Assembly (NCBI GenBank): GCA_001723645.1
Contig: MDLC01000003.1
Coordinates: 84,080 to 148,079, forward strand
DNA length: 64,000 bases
Direction: 5' to 3'
Origin: Candidatus Endobugula sertula
GTDB lineage: Bacteria; Pseudomonadota; Gammaproteobacteria; Pseudomonadales; Cellvibrionaceae
Part shown: piece by piece, positions 20,798 through 28,358 of the stretch
How the letters are laid out: the number at the start of each line of letters is the position of its first letter
Numbering within the stretch: position 1 is the first letter of the stretch
Program-made: the position numbers and the translations under genes
The notes under the pieces: generated by a model
Told to the model about the DNA's origin: nothing
The model's database searches: none
What the model saw: only the letters and a program-made list of their open reading frames with translations

Positions 20798-21167
20798 CTT
20801 GGAGTCAGCCTATAAGCCGGGTTCTGTCGAGGACAATCATTCATCTACGGTGAGCGTCACCACACACCTCTAGCGATCTACCCGAATCCAGCGCGGGTCG
20901 CGCCAAAGGATTCCTATTTGATCTTGCTCCGAACGGGGTTTGCCGTGCCACATGCTGTTACCAGTTGCGCGGTGCGCTCTTACCACACCATTTCACCCTT
21001 ACCTTCCACACAAAGTTTCAGGCGGTTTATTTTCTGCTGCACTTTCCGTAGGCTCACGCCCCCCAGACGTTATCTGGCGTTCTACCCTATGGAGCCCGGA
21101 CTTTCCTCTTGACATAAATAAAAAACACTCATATCTATAGCCAAGCGATTGCCGAACCAACTCCAGT
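20798..21167 (-). ncRNA. rnpB: RNase P catalytic RNA (bacterial class A)
   Basis: The minus strand carries the conserved rnpB elements in order: AGGAAAGTCCGGGCTCCA, GAAAGTGCAGCAGAAA, GGTAAGGGTGAAA, GGTAAGAGCGCACC, a GTGGCACGGCAAACCCC stretch, and the 3' block GACAGAACCCGGCTTAT. The ends were set by pairing the 5' GGAGTTGGTT with the 3' GGCTGACTCC (helix P1). At about 370 nt it has the usual length. It lies between rsmI and mraZ, as in Pseudomonas. End coordinates are good to a few bases. Confidence 0.95.
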
Positions 21168-21385
21168 GTGTAACGATACTACCCAGGAGGATTAAAAACA
21201 AGCACCTTACCACGTATTTATTGACTAGGTGATTGATGTAACCCCAAGCTAGTGATAAAGTTGAAAACATTGAGGTTAACGATGATTGGCCAAGTATGTA
21301 AATTCATTTATAAAACAACGGCATAACCATCAGTGAGTATTTAGTTAGTGTGACTAACACTACCCTGAACATGACTATAATAATT

Positions 21386-21883
21386 ATGAAAACAATCGAT
21401 ACCGTAGAAATTATTAACAACAAACATCACTCAAAAGCGACTGGCGCTCTATTCCTTTTGGACGCAAACCAGAAACTAGTACAAATATATTTCGTCGATG
21501 GTGAAATGGTATCCATAAAAAGCCGTAATATCAGCGGTAGAGATGTCATTAAAAGCCTTGTCAATATGAAGCCCGTCAAATTTCAATTTCATGATGGAGC
21601 AGAAACGCGTATACACGATAACTTACCTAGTACAAGTTCTATCATTAATAGCATCGCGAATGCCAAAAATGAATACGCGCAGACACAATTACTAACCGAT
21701 CATATTGAAAAACGGGCAAGAGAACTGTTTATCAATTATGTAGGCCCTATCGCAGATGTTATTTTCGAGGAACAAATAGAAAAAAGCGCCTCTGTCGACA
21801 GTTTAATACAAACATTATCCTCATACATTGATAACTCCAAAGATAAACAGGAATTCATCAATTCCTTAAAAACGATTATCTAA
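21386..21883 (+). CDS. DUF4388 (PatA-like)-type protein of unknown function
   Basis: About 165 residues. The N-terminal half (TGALFLLDANQKLVQIYF, then VDGEMVSIKSRNISGRDVI) resembles the DUF4388/PatA N-terminal domain seen in signalling proteins. The C-terminal half (RARELFINYVGPIADVIF and SVDSLIQTLSSYI) looks like a helical module often attached to regulatory kinases in gammaproteobacteria; both are from memory of family patterns. No enzyme motif is present. The frame is open from a GTG at 21350, with ATGs at 21371 and 21386; I prefer 21386 because the domain starts there. It converges on rsmI with only 9 bp between stop codons. Confidence 0.65.
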   Translation: MKTIDTVEIINNKHHSKATGALFLLDANQKLVQIYFVDGEMVSIKSRNISGRDVIKSLVNMKPVKFQFHDGAETRIHDNLPSTSSIINSIANAKNEYAQTQLLTDHIEKRARELFINYVGPIADVIFEEQIEKSASVDSLIQTLSSYIDNSKDKQEFINSLKTII

Positions 21884-21892
21884 ATTAAGAGT

Positions 21893-22750
21893 CTAACTGT
21901 CAGATTGCCTATCCAGCGCCCATTGATACAAGTCCCTCTTTTTTAGGCTGGTAAATTTTGCAGCAATCGAGGCAGCCTGCGTTACGGGCAATTCCTCTAA
22001 CAATATACCCATAAGACGTTCTGTTTCTGAACTAATCACCTGATCAGAATCATCAAATTCCCACCCCTTTAACAATAAGACAAATTCTCCCCTGCGCTGG
22101 TTATCATCCGCTTTAATGGTATCAATCACGTCTTTAATTTTACCTGTCAGTAATGTCTCATAGGTTTTGGTCAGCTCTCTAGCAATAACAATATGTCGAC
22201 CATCCCCCAAAATACGTTGAATGTCAGCTAAAGAATCCAGTAGACGGTGAGGAGATTCGTACAAAACAATCGTTCTTAACTCACGCTTTAATTTCTTTAA
22301 CGCCTGAATCCTCGCTGAGGTTTTAGCGGGCAAAAAGCCCTCAAAAATAAACTGATTTGACGGCAGTCCAGATACCGAAAGTGCGGCAATCAATGCACAG
22401 GCACCAGGAATAGGAACAACAGCTACTCCAGACTGCCTCGACATACTTACCAGCTTATATCCAGGATCTGATATTAAGGGGGTTCCTGCATCCGAAATCA
22501 ATGCTACAGATTGCCCCTGATACAAAATATTCAGTATTTTTTGTAGGCACTGTTCGTTGCTATAGTCGTGGTAGGCAATAACTTTTGTAGAAACACCAAA
22601 ATATTGTAGCAACTTGGCACTATGACGGGTATCCTCAGCAGCAATGATGTCAACCATTTGAAGTACATCCACCGCTCGCGGTACCATATCATTTAAATTA
22701 CCAATAGGTGTTGCTACCACATATAGTGTGCCAAAAGTACAATCTGTCAT
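21893..22750 (-). CDS. rsmI: 16S rRNA (cytidine1402-2'-O)-methyltransferase RsmI
   Basis: A 285-residue tetrapyrrole-methylase-fold enzyme that methylates the 2'-O of C1402, the same nucleotide RsmH modifies. Seen: LYVVATPIGNLNDMVPRAV, AAEDTRHSAKLLQYFG, LISDAGTPLISDPGYKLV, PGACALIAALSVSGLP and FVLLLKG. It is divergent from lpoA, with about 27 bp between the two start codons, so their promoters must overlap. Confidence 0.97.
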   Translation of the reverse strand: MTDCTFGTLYVVATPIGNLNDMVPRAVDVLQMVDIIAAEDTRHSAKLLQYFGVSTKVIAYHDYSNEQCLQKILNILYQGQSVALISDAGTPLISDPGYKLVSMSRQSGVAVVPIPGACALIAALSVSGLPSNQFIFEGFLPAKTSARIQALKKLKRELRTIVLYESPHRLLDSLADIQRILGDGRHIVIARELTKTYETLLTGKIKDVIDTIKADDNQRRGEFVLLLKGWEFDDSDQVISSETERLMGILLEELPVTQAASIAAKFTSLKKRDLYQWALDRQSDS

Positions 22751-22777
22751 AACCAGCTATGCCCAAGAGAATCATTG

Positions 22778-24664
22778 ATGCCATTGAGACCTATTTTACA
22801 CAAGATCACTAACCAACACTGGATTGCTTTGATTATTTTGTTACTCACTGTTAGCGGCTGTACAGTGCTACTCCAGCAAACCAATAGTACTCCATCGACA
22901 CCCCAACAGGACACCGTCGAATTATTGATTCAAGAAGCAGCACAAGCACAGCAGTTAGAACCACCGGAAAGAGAACAGCGACTTATCGATATCTCCGAGC
23001 GTTTACTGACTATCAGCGAACTGGCAAAAGCCAAAAAGCTTATTTCTCCAATCAGTAGCCACTCACTAGACGATGCAAGTTATATTCGCTACATCATAAT
23101 TGCCAGCCGCATCCATATCACAGACCACTCTTTGTTCAAAGCTGGGGAATTGTTAAATGAGCCTCGCCTAGAAAATTTGCTGGATCAATTAACTATTGAC
23201 CAACAGAAACAATTACACCAATCCAAAGCTGAATTATATAATCAAACTGGCAATATTCTCGACAGTTTAAATGAACGAATTATATTAGGCACATTACTAT
23301 CGGAAACCGACGCGACAAGTAATAACAATAACGCTATATGGCAACAGTTATCCAATTTTACGTATACCGAACTGGAAGAACTTATCAACAAAGCCAACAA
23401 TACTGTTTTAAAAGGTTGGTTTGAATTGGCTCGAACCAGCAAAACCTATCAAGGAACACTGGAATCACAAAGTGCCGCCATTGGTGCCTGGATAGCCGCT
23501 AATCCAAATCACCCAGCCAGCCAACAGCTCCCTTCTGATTTAACATTATTACAACACCTTATCCAATCACGCCCCAACAACATCGCTTTATTTTTACCAC
23601 TAGAAGGAAAACTCGCAAAAGCAGGTAAGGCAATTCAAGATGGCTTTCTAGCCGCCTATTATCGTAGTCATAATGAATTCCAACAGCCACAAATACCTGT
23701 TATCAAGCTTTATGATACCAGTTCAAAAGATATTAATACGCTATATGATGAAGCCGTGTTCAATGGGGCAGAAATCATTATAGGCCCATTAGAAAAAACC
23801 AAGGTTCAAAAACTACAACAACGACAGGATCTACCCATCACAACATTAGCGCTTAATTACTCAGAAACCATTCACTATGATGAAACTAGGCCATTTTACC
23901 AATTTGGCCTATCTCTAGAAGACGAAACTATACAAGTTGCTGATAGAGCATGGTTGGAGGGACACCGACAAGCATTGATCATCTCTTCTGACACCAAGTG
24001 GGGCCAGCGTACAGCCCGCGCCTTTATACAGCGCTGGCAAAAGTACGAAGGCACTATCGTCACACACAGCCACTTAGATAATACCAGTAGTTATTCTGAA
24101 ACCATCGAAAATATATTACATATTGATCAAAGTAAACGTCGGGCCTTCCAACTAAGAAAGCTATTTGGTCGCCCCTTTGAATTCGAAGCTCGACGCCGTT
24201 CAGATATAGACATGATATTTTTAGTGGTCCACTCACGAGAAGGCCAACAAATTAAACCAACACTTAATTTTTACTATGCAGGTAATATTCCTGTCTATGC
24301 CACCAGCCAAATATATTCCAGTACCAACACCATAGATAAAAACCGTGATCTCAATAAAATCCGTTTAACCACCCCGCCCTGGACTCTCAATCAATCTGTC
24401 GATGAGAAAAAACTCATTGAACAATATTTAAAAATCAAACCAGGTTACGAACGCTTATACGCTTTGGGCGTAGACAGTTTCCTACTATATCCCCGTTTAA
24501 AACAGCTCTACCAGATGAAAGAACAACAACTTTACGGCGCTACAGGAAAGCTCAGCATCGCCCCCAATAAACATGTATTGAGGAAACAACTATGGGCAGA
24601 GATTCATAAAGGTGAACTACGCCCACTAAGAACCCTCACTCTGTCTAATGACAATACTTTATAA
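22778..24664 (+). CDS. lpoA: Outer-membrane lipoprotein LpoA (LppC family), PBP1A activator
   Basis: About 628 residues. It has a lipoprotein signal peptide ending in the lipobox LTVSGC, an N-terminal helical TPR-like region (about 45-260) and a C-terminal domain of the periplasmic-binding-protein fold (NIALFLPLEGKLAKAGKAI onward). LpoA family proteins stimulate the bifunctional synthase PBP1A from the outer membrane. The ATG at 22778 is used; the codon before it is TTG. It overlaps yraN by 17 bp and heads the lpoA-yraN-diaA-dolP unit. Confidence 0.93.
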   Translation: MPLRPILHKITNQHWIALIILLLTVSGCTVLLQQTNSTPSTPQQDTVELLIQEAAQAQQLEPPEREQRLIDISERLLTISELAKAKKLISPISSHSLDDASYIRYIIIASRIHITDHSLFKAGELLNEPRLENLLDQLTIDQQKQLHQSKAELYNQTGNILDSLNERIILGTLLSETDATSNNNNAIWQQLSNFTYTELEELINKANNTVLKGWFELARTSKTYQGTLESQSAAIGAWIAANPNHPASQQLPSDLTLLQHLIQSRPNNIALFLPLEGKLAKAGKAIQDGFLAAYYRSHNEFQQPQIPVIKLYDTSSKDINTLYDEAVFNGAEIIIGPLEKTKVQKLQQRQDLPITTLALNYSETIHYDETRPFYQFGLSLEDETIQVADRAWLEGHRQALIISSDTKWGQRTARAFIQRWQKYEGTIVTHSHLDNTSSYSETIENILHIDQSKRRAFQLRKLFGRPFEFEARRRSDIDMIFLVVHSREGQQIKPTLNFYYAGNIPVYATSQIYSSTNTIDKNRDLNKIRLTTPPWTLNQSVDEKKLIEQYLKIKPGYERLYALGVDSFLLYPRLKQLYQMKEQQLYGATGKLSIAPNKHVLRKQLWAEIHKGELRPLRTLTLSNDNTL

Positions 24665-25076
24665 TACACTAAAAAAATACGTAAAAGAGACTTTACCATT
24701 GTTTCAGGGAATACAGGGCAAACAAAATGCACAACGCATTGGTAAACAAGCCGAAATAAGCGCTAAATGCTATCTTGAACAGCAAGGTCTGGTGCTTATT
24801 AGTGAAAACTATTCCTGTAAGCTGGGAGAAATTGACCTCATAATGGATGATGCTGACCAAGTCGTTTTTATAGAAGTCAAATACCGAAAAAGTGCATCCT
24901 ATGGTTCAAGTATAGAAATGGTTAACCCGAGAAAACAAAAGAAAATCATTCTGACGGCTCGTCACTACCTGCATCAACACCACCTCACTGAAACCATTAG
25001 CAGCCGCTTTGATATTATCGGTATCGTGCCAAATCAACCTATCCAATGGCTTAAAAACGCCTTTTATAGCGAGTGA
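24648..25076 (+). CDS. yraN: UPF0102 family nuclease-fold protein YraN
   Basis: A 142-residue member of the UPF0102 family with a restriction-endonuclease-like fold. The core GEIDLIMDDADQVVFIEVKYR keeps the E-x-D...ExK pattern of the fold (E-I-D, then F-I-E-V-K). Its biological role is not established. The N-terminal 25 residues before GKQAEISAKCYL are longer than in many homologues, so translation could begin a little further in; no alternative ATG is obvious. Confidence 0.93.
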   Translation: MTILYNTLKKYVKETLPLFQGIQGKQNAQRIGKQAEISAKCYLEQQGLVLISENYSCKLGEIDLIMDDADQVVFIEVKYRKSASYGSSIEMVNPRKQKKIILTARHYLHQHHLTETISSRFDIIGIVPNQPIQWLKNAFYSE

Positions 25077-25088
25077 GAAAGATACAAT

Positions 25089-25682
25089 ATGTTAGAAGAG
25101 CGTACCTATAAAATATTTCAGCACAGCATTGAAGCTAAGATGAAGACTGGAGAAGTTTTGTTACCCCACATTGTAAGCGCCAGCCAGGTTTTAGTTCAAA
25201 GCCTACTCTCAGAGGGGAAAATTTTAATATGCGGTAATGGTCCTTCTGCAGCATTAGCACAGATATTGACTAACCAGTTAATCAACCGCTTTGAAAGGGA
25301 ACGTCCAAGCTTGCCCGCTATTGTCCTAGGTTGCGACTTAACCAATGCTACCGCTATTGCTTATGAAAGCAGCTTTAATGAAATTTTTGCCAAAGAAATT
25401 CGAGCCTTAGGCTCTGCTGGCGATACGCTTGTGATCATCTCATCCAGCGGCAATCCATCTAACCTTATTCAGGCGATACAAGCGGCACATGAGAGGAGTA
25501 TGAACGTTATCACACTAACCGGCAGGGATGGAGGAAATCTTTCATTACTACTTGACGTCGATGATGTAGAATTGCTGGTACCCTTGGATTCACGAGCACG
25601 CATTCACGAATTACATTTATTAAGTATTTTCTGCTTATGTGACCTTATTGATGAACAACTTTTTGGCCCAATAGACGGATAG
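25089..25682 (+). CDS. diaA: SIS-domain protein DiaA (DnaA initiator-associating factor / phosphoheptose isomerase-like)
   Basis: A 197-residue SIS-fold protein. The segments ILICGNGPSAALAQI, DLTNATAIAYESSFNEIFAKEI and GDTLVIISSSGNPSNLIQAI are characteristic. DiaA tetramers bind DnaA and promote orderly initiation; close relatives are GmhA isomerases. The position between yraN and the BON-domain gene favours DiaA over GmhA. Confidence 0.9.
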   Translation: MLEERTYKIFQHSIEAKMKTGEVLLPHIVSASQVLVQSLLSEGKILICGNGPSAALAQILTNQLINRFERERPSLPAIVLGCDLTNATAIAYESSFNEIFAKEIRALGSAGDTLVIISSSGNPSNLIQAIQAAHERSMNVITLTGRDGGNLSLLLDVDDVELLVPLDSRARIHELHLLSIFCLCDLIDEQLFGPIDG

Positions 25683-25717
25683 CTCCCTTTAACAAAAGAG
25701 TATATAACGAAAACATT

Positions 25718-26293
25718 ATGAAAAAAGCCTATATTCCTATTCTCACTATTACAAGCATACTTAGTATTTCAAGCTGCACCACTATTTTAGATAAAACAAC
25801 CAGTGGTCCAATCACGACCGATCCAGGCGAAAGAACTTTTGGCACTTATATTGATGATCAACGGCTCGAAATCATTGTAGGCGTTAATCTTAAAAAAGCA
25901 GACCCAGCATTAAAAACATCTCATATTAATGTCACCAGTTTTAACAATATTATTTTACTCACGGGACAAGTCCCTACACCGCAATTAATTGAGCTAGCCA
26001 CCCAGACATCCAATGCAGTCAATATGGTAAGAAAAGTCTACAACGAATTACAGGTAAAGGGTAATACTGCCATGCTGGTACGCACGAATGATACTTGGAT
26101 AAGCACTAAAGTGAAGACTGCCTTTATCGCTGATAAAATGATCGATAGTTCGAAAGTCAAAGTCACTGTTGAAGATAGCGTTGTTTACCTAATGGGAAAA
26201 TTGACTCAGCCAGAAGCAGACTATGTATCAAATGTGACAAGCAATATAGCAGGCGTTCAGGAGGTGGTTCGAGTTTTTGAATATATCCATTAA
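25718..26293 (+). CDS. dolP: BON-domain outer-membrane lipoprotein DolP (YraP)
   Basis: A 191-residue lipoprotein with a signal peptide ending at SISSC, followed by two BON domains (about residues 45-115 and 122-190). DolP supports outer-membrane integrity and binds anionic lipid at division sites in E. coli. It closes the lpoA-yraN-diaA-dolP unit and is followed by a strong inverted repeat. Confidence 0.93.
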   Translation: MKKAYIPILTITSILSISSCTTILDKTTSGPITTDPGERTFGTYIDDQRLEIIVGVNLKKADPALKTSHINVTSFNNIILLTGQVPTPQLIELATQTSNAVNMVRKVYNELQVKGNTAMLVRTNDTWISTKVKTAFIADKMIDSSKVKVTVEDSVVYLMGKLTQPEADYVSNVTSNIAGVQEVVRVFEYIH

Positions 26294-26310
26294 AAAACCA
26301 TAGACGACAG

Positions 26311-26344
26311 TAATACCTATAAAAAATGCTCTTTATAGGTATTA
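26311..26344. terminator. Bidirectional terminator between dolP and the Yip1-family gene
   Basis: Perfect 13-bp arms (26311-26323 and 26332-26344) with an 8-nt loop in the 62-bp space between two converging genes. A/T tracts flank the stem on both sides, so it can serve both strands. Confidence 0.8.
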
Positions 26345-26355
26345 TTGATTAGCTA

Positions 26356-26973
26356 TTAATCAACATAAACTGGGCCAATACCAATGTTCCACAAAATCAC
26401 TGCAACAACACGCACAACAACCATTAGCACCAAGCCTACAGTAACGACCGAACTTGCATATAAGAAAGCCTGCTCTTTGGAGATATTCATTAAAATAGGA
26501 ATACCTTCATAGACTAGGTAGACCGCATAAGCACCCGCTATACCGGTTGCAATAGCATTGACCCAAATGTCAGGGTAAATACCAAAAATGCCTGCGAGAA
26601 ACACAGGTGTAGTAATATACACCGCCAGAGCCGTACCTTCATAGTGACGTTTTTCATCAGAGTCTTTCACACCATAAGTTTTGGCCATAAAATTAATGAA
26701 CTCGCCTAAAAGAAAAACACCAATCAATAATGCAAAGTAGGTTAAGCCACATAACTCCATAGCACTTAATACTGTCAGCTTAATGGGCTCACCACCACCA
26801 ACAGACCACCCTACCTGAGTAACACCTATAAAAAAAGCAACCGCGGGAATTAATGCTAGCAATGGCACATGGCTGAAAAATACCTGCTGGAACGAATGCT
26901 TCTCACTGCGAATGGCTTTCCATTCACTGTCAGGGTGTAACATAATACCAAGTGTATGTTCTAGAAAAGCCAT
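26356..26973 (-). CDS. Yip1-family multi-pass membrane protein
   Basis: A 205-residue protein with about five membrane segments (around residues 32-50, 70-92, 115-135, 140-158 and 170-198). The N-terminal HTLGIMLHPDSEWKAIR and a central FINFMAKTYGVKDS-like loop fit the bacterial Yip1/YIP (DUF1282-type) family. Function is unknown. It breaks the otherwise Pseudomonas-like run between dolP and sspB. Confidence 0.8.
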   Translation of the reverse strand: MAFLEHTLGIMLHPDSEWKAIRSEKHSFQQVFFSHVPLLALIPAVAFFIGVTQVGWSVGGGEPIKLTVLSAMELCGLTYFALLIGVFLLGEFINFMAKTYGVKDSDEKRHYEGTALAVYITTPVFLAGIFGIYPDIWVNAIATGIAGAYAVYLVYEGIPILMNISKEQAFLYASSVVTVGLVLMVVVRVVAVILWNIGIGPVYVD

Positions 26974-27070
26974 AAAAATGGACTCCTATGTGTAGTTTTT
27001 GGATTCTTATTATTGTTTTACTGCACGCTAAGTATTAATGACATTGAACAATATCACCAATAAATATTTG

Positions 27071-27093
27071 GTATTAAAAAGATTTTTTAATAC
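27071..27093 (-). terminator. Hairpin downstream of sspB
   Basis: Perfect 10-bp arms (27071-27080 and 27084-27093) with a 3-nt loop, 63 bp past the sspB stop codon. The stem is AT-only in its inner part, with an A5/T5 core; a plausible terminator for sspA-sspB. Confidence 0.5.
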
Positions 27094-27156
27094 TTTTCTC
27101 GAATAAAAAAGTATTATTTTTTATGTATTAGACCACCCAATATCTAAAATAGATCT

Positions 27157-27558
27157 CTATTTAACTACTTTCAGACTAGGGCGACTCTTTTGCTGAGACT
27201 TATGAGGCGTTGGCTTAATCGGTGGCGGAGTCTCAGGGTCAATTTCTGCCTCAAAGATCATGCCCTGCTGATTTTCTTTGGCATAAATACCCATAATAGC
27301 AGCACAAGGCACAAAAATATCTGTTGGAACACCGCCAAAACGGGCGCTAAAGCACAGACTATCATCGTTCATCACAAAATCATTCACCGCGGTCGGAGAA
27401 ATATTAAGCACAATCTGGCCGTCAGAATTAATATAATCCTGAGGAACTAATACCTGATCATGTAAAGTATTAACTAACAGATATGGTGTACATCGGTTAT
27501 CTACAATCCAATCATATAAGGCACGCACTAAGTAAGGCCTACTAGACGTCATCGACAT
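27157..27558 (-). CDS. sspB: ClpXP protease specificity-enhancing factor SspB
   Basis: About 133 residues. SspB binds ssrA-tagged proteins and delivers them to ClpXP. The N-terminal SRPYLVRALYDWIVDNRCTPYLLV, the VLNISPTAVNDFVM segment and FGGVPTDIFVPCAAIMGIYA are diagnostic. The tail (KPTPHKSQQKSRPSLKVVK) ends in the short basic-hydrophobic peptide that docks on ClpX. The first codon of the frame is TTG at 27564; I use the ATG at 27558 (another ATG is at 27552). It follows sspA on the same strand. Confidence 0.95.
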   Translation of the reverse strand: MSMTSSRPYLVRALYDWIVDNRCTPYLLVNTLHDQVLVPQDYINSDGQIVLNISPTAVNDFVMNDDSLCFSARFGGVPTDIFVPCAAIMGIYAKENQQGMIFEAEIDPETPPPIKPTPHKSQQKSRPSLKVVK

Positions 27559-27612
27559 AGTCAAAACCAGTATTCTCTATTTACATCTCTCAGACTAATC
27601 ACTAGGTACAGG

Positions 27613-28245
27613 TCAAACCTGCATGTCACGCTCTTGCTCTGTTAGGCTCTCTTGAAAAGTTTCACGAACAAAAAGCCGCTCCATATACTCAAATAACGGC
27701 TTTGTCTGACGACTATTTGGTAACTTGATGCCAAAGTGCTCAAGACGCCATAGAACTGGAGCGAGACAGCAATCAACCAGAGTAAATTCGTCACTCATAA
27801 AAAATGACTTCTCTGCAAAAATTGGAGCAACAGTCGTTAAACTTTCTCTAAGCCCTTTAGCCGCCTTCGCCACTGCATCTTTATTTTTTGCGGTAGCGAT
27901 AGTATCAACCAACGGAGACCAATCTTTTTCAATACGATGCATCCATAAACGACTTTGTGCGCGAGTTACTGGGTACACGGGTAATAATGGAGGGTGAGGA
28001 AAACGTTCATCTAAATACTCCATCATGACTTTAGATTCATAAAGCACCAAATCACGATCAAGTAACACAGGTAAAGAATGATAAGGTGTCAATTCTGACA
28101 CTTCTTCCGTTAACTCATTAGGGTTGATATCTTCAAGGTCGAAGGTCACTCCCTTTTCCGCTAATACGATTCTGACACGATGACTGTAATGATCCTGAGC
28201 ATCGGAAAAATACGTCATTGATGAGCGTTTAGTAACAACACCCAT
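27613..28245 (-). CDS. sspA: Stringent starvation protein A, SspA (GST-fold RNA polymerase-associated protein)
   Basis: A 210-residue glutathione-S-transferase-fold protein that binds RNA polymerase and affects stress and virulence genes. The thioredoxin-like half (TYFSDAQDHYSHRVRIVLAEKG, in two parts) lacks the catalytic residue of true GSTs, and the conserved surface RFPHPPLLPVYPV is intact. GAGG lies at proper distance before the ATG. It is directly upstream of sspB and downstream of the petABC operon. Confidence 0.96.
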   Translation of the reverse strand: MGVVTKRSSMTYFSDAQDHYSHRVRIVLAEKGVTFDLEDINPNELTEEVSELTPYHSLPVLLDRDLVLYESKVMMEYLDERFPHPPLLPVYPVTRAQSRLWMHRIEKDWSPLVDTIATAKNKDAVAKAAKGLRESLTTVAPIFAEKSFFMSDEFTLVDCCLAPVLWRLEHFGIKLPNSRQTKPLFEYMERLFVRETFQESLTEQERDMQV

Positions 28246-28286
28246 TGATTCACCTCACAACTGATTAGAAAGTAATAGTAAGAAAT

Positions 28287-28330
28287 AGGCTTTCTTTTTA
28301 GACAATCTGAGAGTTGAAAAAAGAAAGCCT
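28287..28330 (-). terminator. Terminator of the petABC operon
   Basis: Perfect 13-bp arms (28287-28299 and 28318-28330) with an 18-nt loop, about 28 bp past the cytochrome gene stop codon. The stem ends in a run of five T/A pairs, so the transcript would end in a U-run within the stem base. Confidence 0.7.
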
Positions 28331-28358
28331 GCGGATTCTAACACAAAATAGAACCGAA

